Both the position numbers and the translations under genes were made by a program. DNA of 64,000 nucleotides from Ascaphus truei. Taxonomy: Eukaryota > Chordata > Amphibia > Anura > Ascaphidae. The DNA lies in assembly GCA_036426205.1 (NCBI GenBank), contig CM071569.1, forward strand, positions 1,392,354 to 1,456,353. Reading direction: 5' to 3'. Under the pieces are notes generated by a model that did not search any database, had not been told where the DNA came from, and saw only the letters and a list, made by a program, of their open reading frames with translations. Shown one piece after another: positions 56,122 to 64,000 of the stretch (the stretch's first letter is position 1; each line of letters opens with the position of its first letter).

Positions 56122-56674
56122 TCCAGCAGTGTGGTGGTTAACTGCTGGTAGTCAATTAACCAACACCACCTGGCTGATTAGGTTTGTTAGAAAAGCCTGC
56201 CCTTGAAACAGGAAGGGAAATTTTTCCTGAGTCTCACAAAGTGTGGGACTGACCATAGGAACAGATGTCTTGAGCCTGCCAGAAGAAACTGCACGCTGCT
56301 TGCAAGACACAGGGGAAAGCACCTCTGAACCTGAATGCTGAGGAAATGCCTGAGGAAAAGGCAGCAACCCAGGAACAGAGAAGACTTTCCCTCCAACTAC
56401 AAGAAAACAGATAAGACTTTTCTTTATAAGACTTTTTATCTGCACATATCAAGATATATGTTTGGGGTTGGGAGACATGCTAATCTAAAAGGAGTTGTGG
56501 ACTGCATAGTATTTCACTAGAAATACTCCCAAGTGAAACAGAAGCTTTGTTTGACCCCTTATTTGAATATATTTGGATGATTTTCTTATGTTAAAGAAAC
56601 AGGCGCAATAAAAGCCTTATTTAATTTCACCTTAACAAGTCTCCATTGCATACCTCTGTGCACGTCCTCCTACA
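56080..56674 (+). repeat. 3' LTR of the coiled-coil element
   Basis: Close match to 51846-52439 over its whole length, ending cacgtcctcctaca. Confidence 0.93.
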
Positions 56675-57655
56675 GAGAGGTAACAGGAGATCCAGGATAG
56701 AGCTTTGTTAAGAATACCAAGAGTATGGAGAATGTGAAGGAGAAGAGGGTGGTCCACAGTATAAAACGCTGCAGAGAGGTCGAGTAATATGAGCAGAGTG
56801 TAATGACCTCTGTCTTTGGCAGCATGGAGGTCATTAGTTATTTTAGTGAGGGCTGTTTCCGTGGAGTGAGCAGTGTGGAAGCCAGATTGTAGAGGGTCCA
56901 GGAGAGAGTATGTGTTGAGAAAATGGAGCAAGCGAGAGAATACAAGGCGTTCAAGGAGTTTAGAGGCAAAAGGCAGGAGGGAGACAGGTCGATAGTTAGA
57001 AAGACAGGTAGGGTCAAGATTGCTGTTTTTGAGTAATGGTATAACTGTTATATGTTTGAAGGAGGATGGATAGGTATCAGAGTAGAGGGAGGAGTTAAAA
57101 ATGTGTGTGAGCATAGGGATTATAGTAGGAACAAGAGGTTTTAGGAGATGGAAAGGAATGGGGTCAAGAGGGCATGTGGTAGAGAGAGAAGAGGAGATCA
57201 GCAACAATACATCCTCCTCTGAGACAGAGGAAAAAGAGTCAAGAAATCCAGGAGGAGAGTAGGAAAGGTGTAGGATTGGAGGAGGAAACAGAGGCAATGT
57301 CCTGACGTATGGATTCCACCTCCACCTTTTCCTTGAAATATTCGGCAAAGTCCTGAGGTGAGATGGAGGAAGAAGAAGAGGCAGCCGAGGGTGGTCTGAG
57401 TAGAGAGTCAAAGACAGAGAAGAGTCGAAGTGGGTTAGATTTGTGCGGGTTGATTAGTGCAGAAAAGTAGGCTTGTTTAGCCTAAGAGAGGGCAGAGTTG
57501 AAACAGGACAGCATAAATTTGTAGTGAAGGAAGTCTGCGAGAGTGTGAGATTTACTCCAGAGGCGTTCAGAGGAGCGAGCGCAGGAACGCAGCATGCGCG
57601 TGTGGGAGTTTAGCCAGGGTCTGGGGATAGAAGGGCGAGGACGGCAGTATGGTCC
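56675..57655 (-). pseudogene. L2-clade LINE: linker and first part of reverse transcriptase
   Basis: An open frame from 57411 to 56632 on the minus strand (its last codons read into the LTR) contains SFSSVSEEDVLLLI, TTCPLDPIPFHLLKP, ITVIPLLKNSNLD, NYRPVSLLPFASKLLER, QSGFHTAHSTETAL and LLILLDLSAAFYTVDH (usually FDTVDH), in the order of a CR1/L2 reverse transcriptase. Upstream (57650-57420) SERLWSKSHTLADFLHYKF is the preceding linker, with one stop. The copy is 5'-truncated at about 57655. Its second half is at 51840-50575. Confidence 0.88.
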
Positions 57656-57714
57656 AGTTCCCCTCTAACGCCTCCCAACTCCCAAACTGCTGCGCTGCGT
57701 ACTGTACCTTAATT

Positions 57715-57921
57715 CAGGGGGGCTCAACTCCAATTCTCAAGCCCCCCCTTACCCTCCCCCCAACAGGTCAGGTTTTCAGGATGTCCCAGCTTCAAACTGA
57801 GCCTTTGATTGGACCACCTGTGCTGAAGCAGAGGCTGATTGAGTCACCTGTGCTGAAGCAGGGATATCTTGAAATCCGGACCTGTTGGAGGGGACTTGAG
57901 GACTGGAGTTGAGCACCCCGG
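57715..57921. mobile_element. hAT-type MITE, palindromic
   Basis: Starts CAGGGGGGCTCAACTCCA and ends TGGAGTTGAGCACCCCGG (near-complement), bounded by a perfect 8-bp duplication ccttaatt at 57707-57714 and 57922-57929. Inside, two copies of cacctgtgctgaagcag occur. Related fragments are at 59577 and 61966. Confidence 0.88.
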
Positions 57922-57929
57922 CCTTAATT

Positions 57930-58445
57930 AATTGAGCCGATGACAGACACAGGAAGAAAATGCTTCTTTTAGCATCATTATTTCCACGAAACTGGCCTTG
58001 ATTCTGTGCATGCGTACTGTGGCAGAGAGGAGAACTCTCGAAAGATCGTCTTATAATATCAATTGTTAGCCCAAATAAAAAAGGTATCACCTCATACAGA
58101 AGCGCTCATTTACTCTGCCCACATTCAGCAAAATACCCTCCCCTGTAATGAACTCGTTATTTACAGTTCAGATATTGGCATTGAAATGGTTAACCCCTGC
58201 AGTGCCAGAGAAGTCCTCCATACATTGCGACCCCCTTTGGTACTGGAGAGGTTAGTAGCACCCCCCCCCCCTCCCTCCCCTTCTCTAGGGCTCGCTGTGG
58301 CCTGACATTCCTTCCCAGGACATGGTATCAGCAGCCAATGGGGGTCTGCGACTAAATTTAGAAAAGTCACTCGGATTTCTGTGACTCCCCGGACGGTCGT
58401 GCCTGCGTGAGACAGCAGAACACAGAGAGAGGGCCACCGCTCCGT
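57930..58445. other. unassigned, with a poly(C) run
   Basis: No supported gene. A C-rich stretch lies at 58257-58275. The last 100 bp before the 29-bp array are unique and moderately GC-rich (cggacggtcgtgcctgcgtg). Confidence 0.4.
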
Positions 58446-58613
58446 CCCAGGTAACCCGGCTCCTATTATTCCAGCCCAGGTAACCCGGCTCCTATTATTC
58501 CAGCCCAGGTAACCCAGCTCCTATTATTCCAGCCCAGGTAACCCGGCTCCTATTATTCCAGCCCAGGTAACCCGGCTCCTATTATTCCAGCCCAGGTAAC
58601 CCGGCTCCTATTC
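58446..58613. repeat. 29-bp minisatellite
   Basis: Almost six units reading ccaggtaacccggctcctat then tattccagc, nearly perfect. Each unit contains both a splice-donor-like cag|gtaacc and an acceptor-like ctattattccag. Confidence 0.95.
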
Positions 58614-58689
58614 CCTGCTTATGTGAAACTAGCTGCTTATCGCTGCAGGGGGTCTTGGTTTGAAATGACAGACACAGAAGGGAATTAGT

Positions 58690-59365
58690 CTTCGTGGCTG
58701 CCTTAGTGAGTCTGTACTGCTGGCAGTCCTTGAACGTGGCTGCCTTAGTGAGTCTGTGCTGCTGGCTGTGCTTGGACGTCGGCTGCTTAGTGAGTCTGTG
58801 CTGCTGGCGTGCGTTGGACGTGGCTGCCTTAGTGAGTCTGTGCTGCGCGCTGTGGTGACGTGGCTGCTTAGTGAGTCTGTGCTGCTGGCTGTGCTTGGAC
58901 GTGGCTGCCTTAGTGAGTCTGTTGCTGCTGGCTGTGCTTGGACGGGCTGCCTTAGTGAGTTCTGTGCTGCTGGTCTGGCTGTGCGTGGCTGTGCGATGCT
59001 TGTGATCTGTGCCTTGCTGGCTGTGGTGAGTGGTGTTAGTGAGTCTGTGTGCTGGCTTGTGCGTGGAGTTGGCTGCCTTAGTGAGTCTGTTGCTGAGGTG
59101 TGGTGGACGTGGATGTTAGGAGTCTGTTGTGCTGGCTGTGGCGTGGACGTGGCTGCCTTAGTGAGTCTGTGCTGCTGGCTGTGCGTGGACGTGGCTGCCT
59201 TAGTGAGTCTGTGCTGCTGGCTGTGCTTGGACGTGGCTGCCTTAGTGAGTCTGTGCTGCTGGCTGTGCTTGGACGTGGCTGCCTTAGTGAGTCTGTGCTG
59301 CTGGCTGTGCGTGGACGTGGCTGCCTTAGTGAGTCTGTGCTGCTGGCTGTGCGTGGATGGTGAGG
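58690..59365. repeat. 42-bp minisatellite
   Basis: About sixteen units of gtggctgccttagtgagtct then gtgctgctggctgtgcttgg ac. The right third (59150-59360) is clean, while 58920-59130 has many small indels. The 14-residue period (AALVSLCCWLCLDV) makes a long frame on the + strand, an artefact. Confidence 0.95.
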
Positions 59366-59576
59366 CTCTGAGGCTGCTATCACAGGCCAGCTGTCTTATG
59401 GTTTCAGCGGCTTGTCACTGGGGGCTGTTTGGGATCCAGAAGGTGCAGCCAGCTACATTGCTGTTGTTAGCCCAAGAGTAAGACTGTTTGTAGGGTGGTT
59501 AACTCTCGTTAGCCCACATCGGCCAACTCTACTAACATGGAGACTTCTGGGTATTTAGAATAAAACTTCCCCTAAG

Positions 59577-59670
59577 CCAGGGGCGGCCAACTCCAGTCCT
59601 CAAGGACCACCAACAGGTCAGGATTTCCCTGCTTCAGCACAGATGGCTCAATCAGTGACTCAGTCGAAGA
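59577..59670. mobile_element. fragment of the palindromic hAT-type MITE
   Basis: caggggcggccaactccagt, ctcaaggaccaccaacaggt and ccctgcttcagcacaga match the left half of that MITE family. The right half is missing. Confidence 0.75.
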
Positions 59671-60054
59671 CGCATTCCAGCTCTGGTTACTAGGGCAGGT
59701 TTAGCAGCTCTCCACATTTAACTCTTTTAGTGCCAGCGGCCCCAGCAACATATTGCTTGTGTAATGCATACTTTGCCCTTATTGCCTGGAATGGGTTAAT
59801 AGCAGCTGTGGGGTTTGCCAACCCCAGATAAAGAGATAAACATAAGATCATTTCCACTAGTTTGTTTCACATAAATTGTTCAGTAGTGTATATTCAGCAT
59901 CATTACGCCAGCAATCCTCCCAGAAGCCTCTTTGAGTTTAACTAATGTGATGTCCGTGTCTTGCCCACGGAGTGAGCTCATGTCCTGCTGTTCTTCTTTG
60001 GTTAAGATGTTTTTCTAGTGTTAAAAAAACCCATGCTTAATCTCTGGCTTCTGG
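59671..60054. other. no recognised feature
   Basis: Unique-looking sequence without repeats or open frames that can be supported. Confidence 0.4.
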
Positions 60055-60228
60055 GGTTACCATGGTAACCTTTAGACCGCAATGGATTCTGGGTAGCTTT
60101 ACGCTTGACCCTCTGTATCGTACAGACGCTTATATCTCCTGAACCGAGCGTCGGATTCTACAAATAAAAGCTGCGTTAAAAAGGGCAAGATGGAGGGTCT
60201 TAAAGTGCGTGAAATAAAAGAATACATG
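60055..60228 (+). promoter_or_regulatory. candidate promoter with RFX palindrome and short 5' reading frame
   Basis: ggttaccatggtaacc at 60055-60070 is a perfect 16-bp palindrome containing the X-box GTTACCATGGTAAC. Twelve bases on, ggattctgggtagct resembles the ZNF143/Staf-type TTCTGGGA element. At 60188-60192 agatgg gives an ATG with a purine at -3 (MEGLKVREIKEYM), which stays open until the solo LTR at 60229. After that LTR the pre-insertion frame would continue only a few codons. Whether a host gene starts here is uncertain. Confidence 0.35.
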
Positions 60229-60607
60229 TGTAGCCCTGGTTCCTATCAAACGCAGGCCGCTATTATATGCTGTGTCACCTGTAGGCTCGCAGGGCCTAAG
60301 TCTCTGCCACGGAGAGCCTGGGGTACGCGCGTAATGATTATAATTGGTGCAGCGCCTCCACCTGCGACAGCTCCCGCCAGAGGGGGGAGTGGGCCTTCGC
60401 AGGACGTATACACGGTAAATACCAACACACGGCAGAATAACTTAACCAAACGACTTTACTTGCAGTAATATTTCTACACATATACAGGTCAACGGCCCTC
60501 CCTAGCGGAGCCACTCTACTCGCGTCACGGCGGACGCCAACCCTCCCGTATCCCTCCACCGGGTGATCCCACCCCATGTCCAATCCCCAAAGGGGATCCC
60601 GGCTACA
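60229..60607 (-). mobile_element. small solo LTR related to the Gypsy LTR
   Basis: On the + strand it reads TGTAGCCC to GGCTACA and is flanked by catg at 60225-60228 and 60608-60611. Internal phrases (cctgtaggctcgcagggcct, gagagcctggggt, gcagcgcctccacctg, aatatttctaca-type tail) run parallel to the Gypsy LTRs at 39581 and 45857, in the same orientation. It is shorter (379 bp) and diverged. Confidence 0.7.
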
Positions 60608-60636
60608 CATGCTGAACATCTCCTCGTGTGTGTGGT

Positions 60637-60664
60637 GGGGGTGGGGGTGGGGGAGGGGGGGAGG
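60637..60664 (+). other. G-rich tract with G-quadruplex potential
   Basis: Four or more runs of 5-7 G separated by single T or A. A second run of 16 G lies at about 60766-60781. Confidence 0.8.
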
Positions 60665-60917
60665 ATGTTGACAGATAACAGGAGCACCAAACGATTGCCA
60701 GCTTATGTAAGAATGTAGAATTATACAATGTCACGCGCTTTACTTATACACATAAGGAAATACAGGGGGGGGGGGGGGGGTGATATTGCTGCTTTAATAT
60801 AATATTCCCCTTTACTATTGCGCAGTCAGAATTTCCGGGCCGCAACTCAGACTAAAGTGATGAAAGTATTTATATAGGAAAGGTGACCAACTAGGGGGGT
60901 AAGTTGTTTTACCCCTT

Positions 60918-61938
60918 CAGCGCTGGAGAGGCCAGAAATGCATCGCTTGTTCAGCGCTGGAGAGGCCAGCAACGCATCGCTTGTTCAGCGCTGGAGAGGC
61001 CAGAAATGCATCGCTTGTTCAGCGCTGGAGAGGCCAGCAATGCATCGCTTGTTCAGTGCTGGAGAGGCCAGCAACGCGTCTCTTATTCAGTGCGGGAGAG
61101 GCCAGCAACGCATCGCTTGTTCAGTGCTAGAGAGGCCAGCAACGTATTGCTTGTTCAGCGCTGGAGAGGCCAGCAACGTATTGCTTGTTCAGCGCTGGAG
61201 AGGCCAGCAACGCATCGCTTGTTCAGCGCTGGAGAGGCCAGCAACGCAATCGATTGTGTGTTCAGCGTGGAGAGGCCAGCAACGAATCGTGTTCAGTGCT
61301 GGAGAGGCCAGCAACGCATCGCTTGTTCAGCGCTGGAGAGGCCAGCAACGCATCGCTTGTTCGCGCTGGAGAGGCCAGCAAGCATCGCTGTTCAGCGCTG
61401 GAGAGGCCAGCAACGCATCGCTTGTTCAGAGCTGGAGAGGCCAGCAACGCATCGCTTGTTCAGCGCTGGAGAGGCCAGCAACGCATCGCTTGTTCAGTGC
61501 TGGAGAGGCCAGCAACGCATCGCTTGTTCAGCGTGGAGAGGCCAGAAGCATCGCTTGTTAGCGTGGAGAGGCCAGCAACGCATCGCGTTCAGCGCTGGGA
61601 GAGGCCAGCAACGCATCGCTTGTTCAGCGTGAGAGGCCAGCAACGCATCGCTTTGTTCAGGCTGGAGGGCCAGCAAACGCATCGCTTGTTCAGCAGCTGG
61701 AGAGGCCAGCAACGCATCGCCTTTGTTCAGCGCTGGAGAGGCCAGCAACGCATCGCTTGTTCAGCGCTGGGAGAGGCCAGCAACGCATCGCTTGTTCAGC
61801 GCTGGAGAGGCCAGCAACGCATCGCTTGTTCAGCGCTGGAGAGGCCAGCAACGCATCGCTTGTTCAGCGCTGGGAGAGGCCAGCAACGCATCGCTTGTTC
61901 AGCGCTGGAGAGGCCAGCAACGCATCGCTTGTTCAATG
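60918..61938. repeat. 34-bp minisatellite
   Basis: About thirty units of ttcagcgctggagaggccag then caacgcatcgcttg. The ends (60918-61240, 61750-61938) are clean; 61250-61740 has frequent single-base losses and gains. Frames such as RLFSAGEASNAS are artefacts. Confidence 0.95.
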
Positions 61939-61965
61939 CTGACCCAGTAAAACACGTTTCTTCTT

Positions 61966-62090
61966 CCTAGTCAGCTGTGCTGCAGAAGGGATATCCTGAA
62001 ACCTGTAATATTAGTGGCCCTTGAGGACTGGAGTGGCCCTTGAGGACTGGAGTGGCCCTTGAGGACTGGAGGGGCCCACCCCTGGGGATT
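61966..62090. mobile_element. right end of a palindromic hAT-type MITE with a triplicated segment
   Basis: ctgaagg-like gcagaagggatatcctgaaa and the terminal gaggggcccacccctg match the right half of the MITE at 57715. The piece gtggcccttgaggactgga is present three times in a row (62010-62069). Confidence 0.75.
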
Positions 62091-62125
62091 CCCAAGGAAT
62101 TCAAACACATTTCTCTGATCTCCAG

Positions 62126-62349
62126 GGACCCTTCGGTTGCTGGTATATTATCCCTTACACCTTAAAGACCTGTCCGGGGAGCTGCGTGGCAGCCTCCGCT
62201 CAGGAAGCCACGAGAACTTTCTGTTGGTGACCACAGACACGAAACACCCACGAGAGGCCACAGAAACGGCCACGGGTCCCTTCCTGACCCTATCTCGTCT
62301 GCAGCAGGGTATCCAGAGACTGCTCGGGGTGGGTTTACAATGCGAGCAG
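62126..62349 (+). other. candidate coding exon of a host gene
   Basis: 224 bp, open throughout in one frame. The left border tttctctgatctccag|gg is a good acceptor and the right border gagcag|gtggggatg a good donor. The frame (2 nt plus 74 codons) reads LLVYYPLHLKDLSGELRGSL near the start and GPFLTLSRLQQGIQRLLGVG near the end, a composition more protein-like than the surrounding repeats. I do not recognise the family. It could be chance; no partner exon was found. Confidence 0.35.
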
Positions 62350-63011
62350 GTGGGGATGTGCCAAGTAGGGGGCTGACCAGTGAGCGATTTTCCCAAACAG
62401 GGGGTGTAGGACGGACTTTGTCATGCACCTTCTAATCTCAGAGTAACTATCTACAGGCCCCTTGGGCAGCAAAGTTAAAAGCCCATCACTGCAGGAGGGA
62501 CCGGCACTGAAACGGTTAAAATAATCATTGTGGTTTGTTTTTCTATTGTTCAATAAAACAAAAGGTGTTCATTAACATGACGTCATTACATGTACGTTTA
62601 ATTAAAAATGATATGAAACTGGAAACAGGGGACCTGTTGAACCAATACTTATTAGAGGATTACTGTATGTCCACAGATGTCAACCTCCAAGGAACGATCG
62701 CCATGAAATTTGGGAGTTTTGGAGCAAAATATGGCATTTTAATTAAAAAATTATTATTTTTTACTAACAAGACTTGGCAGGTAGTTAAAAAAAAAAATCA
62801 GGGAGAGTCACTAGCTGCTCGCTGACATGGGATCAGTCATTGCTGGCACATGCGGTTATACTTAGGGCAGCCCCTGGTGATGTTACCTCAGGTTTCTGGG
62901 AAAGGGGTGAGATAAAGCAGAACAGACACGTTAAAATGTCCATGTACCATTTTACTGACAGCTGCACACAATGTCGTTTCTAACAGCCCTTTCCATACAA
63001 GGTGCGCCGGC
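62350..63011. other. no recognised feature
   Basis: AT-rich, unique-looking sequence. If 62126-62349 is an exon this would be intron. The open frame at 62535-62825 has no supporting features. Confidence 0.35.
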
Positions 63012-63140
63012 AGTTACATCAGTCACCCCATTACATCAGTCACCCCGTTACATCAGTCACCCCGTTACATCAGTCACCCCGTTACATCAGTCACCCCGTT
63101 ACATCAGTCACCCCGTTACATTAGTCACCCCGTTACATTA
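63012..63140. repeat. 17-bp minisatellite
   Basis: Seven to eight units of ttacatcagtcaccccg, the last two with ttacattag. Confidence 0.95.
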
Positions 63141-63473
63141 GTGTATCTATGCTGTGGTGAACAAGTTCCCCATTGGGGAAGATTCAGACTCTGTCATCCT
63201 CTGAGCCGGGCACACATGTATTTAGGGAACGCTAAAGCGGTGTTCTCTGCTGCTCTAACATTCCCTGCGCACTCGTTTGCCAGAGAGAAATAGCAGCTCC
63301 CAGTGTGAGAAAGCAGCTCGTCTCTGTCCCATGGTTAATAATAAGACAGCAATAGCAAGGCCAGCAAATCATTGCTCTGCCAACTGGCCTTTCACTGTCC
63401 TCAATAAGTCACCAGGCAGCTCCTCGGTATCGTGCACTCGGTGACATTATGTGGCGACATTGACACTACGGGG

Positions 63474-63612
63474 CAGATTCATCAAGTGCCGGTATGGGTT
63501 AGCGCACCCGATCCAGCGTTAACACCTATTTCCTTGAATGGGAGTTAACGGGTTAAGGGCGGCTCTTGTGCACTAACCCCGTGCTGGCGGCACTTGATGA
63601 ACCTGTGTGGTT
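63474..63612. mobile_element. short foldback MITE
   Basis: Left end gcagattcatcaagtgccgg and right end (reversed) acaggttcatcaagtgccgc are inverted repeats around about 95 bp that contain ttagcgca / tgcactaacc as further inner complements. No coding sequence. Confidence 0.75.
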
Positions 63613-64000
63613 ACACACCCCCTGCACCGGAGCATCCAGACAATCTATTGTGGCTCACATTGGATCTCCAGGGATTAAAGGTGAAGTCCAACTTCATACT
63701 GCAAAATGTATCGCAAGGCCCCTCTCTCTAGTAGAGTCGGACGGGAAAGTCCCGCCCTGTGCTGTATTTTCTACGTTCTCGTGTAATTAACGGCAGGGCT
63801 CAGGCTTGGAGGGAATGTAACTGGAATAGCTCAGTTACTGCTGTGACGTGGAGCCACTGAGGATAACAAATAGATCTGCCTCTCCTCTGCCCTTCACGTC
63901 CTTCTGCGAGTGGGACATACATCTTCTGACAAGTCAGGAGTCGCGACCTATATTCAATGGTGTAATCTATGCCACTCCAAAAAAGCTGTGGTTTTTTGTT
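63613..64000. other. no recognised feature
   Basis: Unique-looking sequence to the window edge without supported genes or repeats. Confidence 0.4.

Larger units (their letters stand above)
51846..56674 (+). mobile_element. non-autonomous LTR element encoding a coiled-coil protein
   Basis: 4829 bp with LTRs of 594 and 595 bp (TGTAACAGGGG...CCTCCTACA), flanked by gacag at 51841-51845 and gagag at 56675-56679, a 5-bp target duplication with one mismatch. The PBS directly follows the left LTR, and a purine tract precedes the right LTR. A roughly 0.9-kb leader is followed by a single decayed coding region (53355-56121) predicted as coiled coil. I see no zinc knuckle, DTG protease, YXDD or integrase motif. 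It would need proteins from a relative. It interrupts an L2 LINE whose halves join across it. Confidence 0.88.

Noticed and set aside
58756..59481. 241-codon frame with AALVSLCCWLC repeats
   Set aside because: A 42-bp minisatellite in phase; no other support.
60228..60240. TGTAGCCCTGG as the start of a plus-strand Gypsy LTR
   Set aside because: Internal phrases match the Gypsy LTR only in the minus orientation, and the opposite end GGCTACA fits its 5' end on the minus strand.
60918..61938. Possible CRISPR-like array
   Set aside because: Units are contiguous with no unique spacers, and the context is a vertebrate genome. The same applies to the other arrays.
60904..61970. Frames with FSAGEASNASLVQ repeats
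   Set aside because: A 34-bp minisatellite read in changing frames.

Overview
This is a window of vertebrate nuclear DNA, most likely from a frog or another amphibian. It is built almost entirely of transposable elements and tandem repeats, and I found no complete host gene. The amphibian call is an inference. It rests on L2-clade LINE tails ending in gcgctatataaataaa, several hAT-like miniature elements, CORE-SINE and L1-clade LINE copies, Ty3/Gypsy LTRs and hammerhead-like GAAACGCGT motifs, a mix I associate with anuran genomes. No tRNA, rRNA or CRISPR locus was seen.

Left part (1-26 kb). A 24-bp minisatellite fills the first 4.7 kb. After some DNA-transposon debris comes a foldback region at 7.9-8.8 kb with a hammerhead-ribozyme-like core. 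Three solo LTRs with exact 5-bp target duplications lie at 9807-10928, 15077-15921 and 24992-26030, and a fourth, damaged relative lies at about 22.7-23.7 kb. A 298-bp hAT-type MITE at 13963 carries two CRE sites and a 13-bp RFX X-box hairpin. Blocks of a 40/43-bp minisatellite alternate with a GT-rich array. The minisatellite looks like an amplified internal piece of the LTR family found beside it.

Middle part (26-39.5 kb). An old L1-clade LINE on the + strand begins at about 26.16 kb and has been split repeatedly: by an unidentified 1.35-kb block between 104-bp direct repeats, by a palindromic MITE, by a complete 7.1-kb L1 (30341-37473, 16-bp target duplication, poly(A) tail), and by a CORE-SINE. 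The complete L1 has an intact ORF1, a very long inter-ORF region and an ORF2 spoiled by one frameshift and one stop.

Right-middle part (39.5-57.7 kb). A minus-strand Ty3/Gypsy element with a PNMA-like gag, zinc knuckle and DTG protease has lost its reverse transcriptase. It is joined to a second partial copy. Both copies carry the same older solo-LTR insertion with the same target duplication, so the duplication came after that insertion. An L2 LINE on the minus strand is split at 51.84/56.68 kb by a 4.8-kb LTR element (51846-56674). That element has a PBS, a PPT and near-identical LTRs, but its only coding region is a long decayed coiled-coil protein with no visible gag or pol. I regard it as the most unusual object in the window.

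Right end (57.7-64 kb). This is the least transposon-dense part and holds further MITEs and 17-, 29-, 34- and 42-bp tandem arrays. It has two weak hints of a host gene on the + strand: a perfect RFX-type palindrome just upstream of a short ATG-initiated reading frame at 60190, itself interrupted by a solo LTR, and an open 224-bp segment with splice-like borders at 62126-62349. Several arrays switch abruptly between indel-rich and clean copies, which suggests poorly corrected long-read consensus as well as real divergence.
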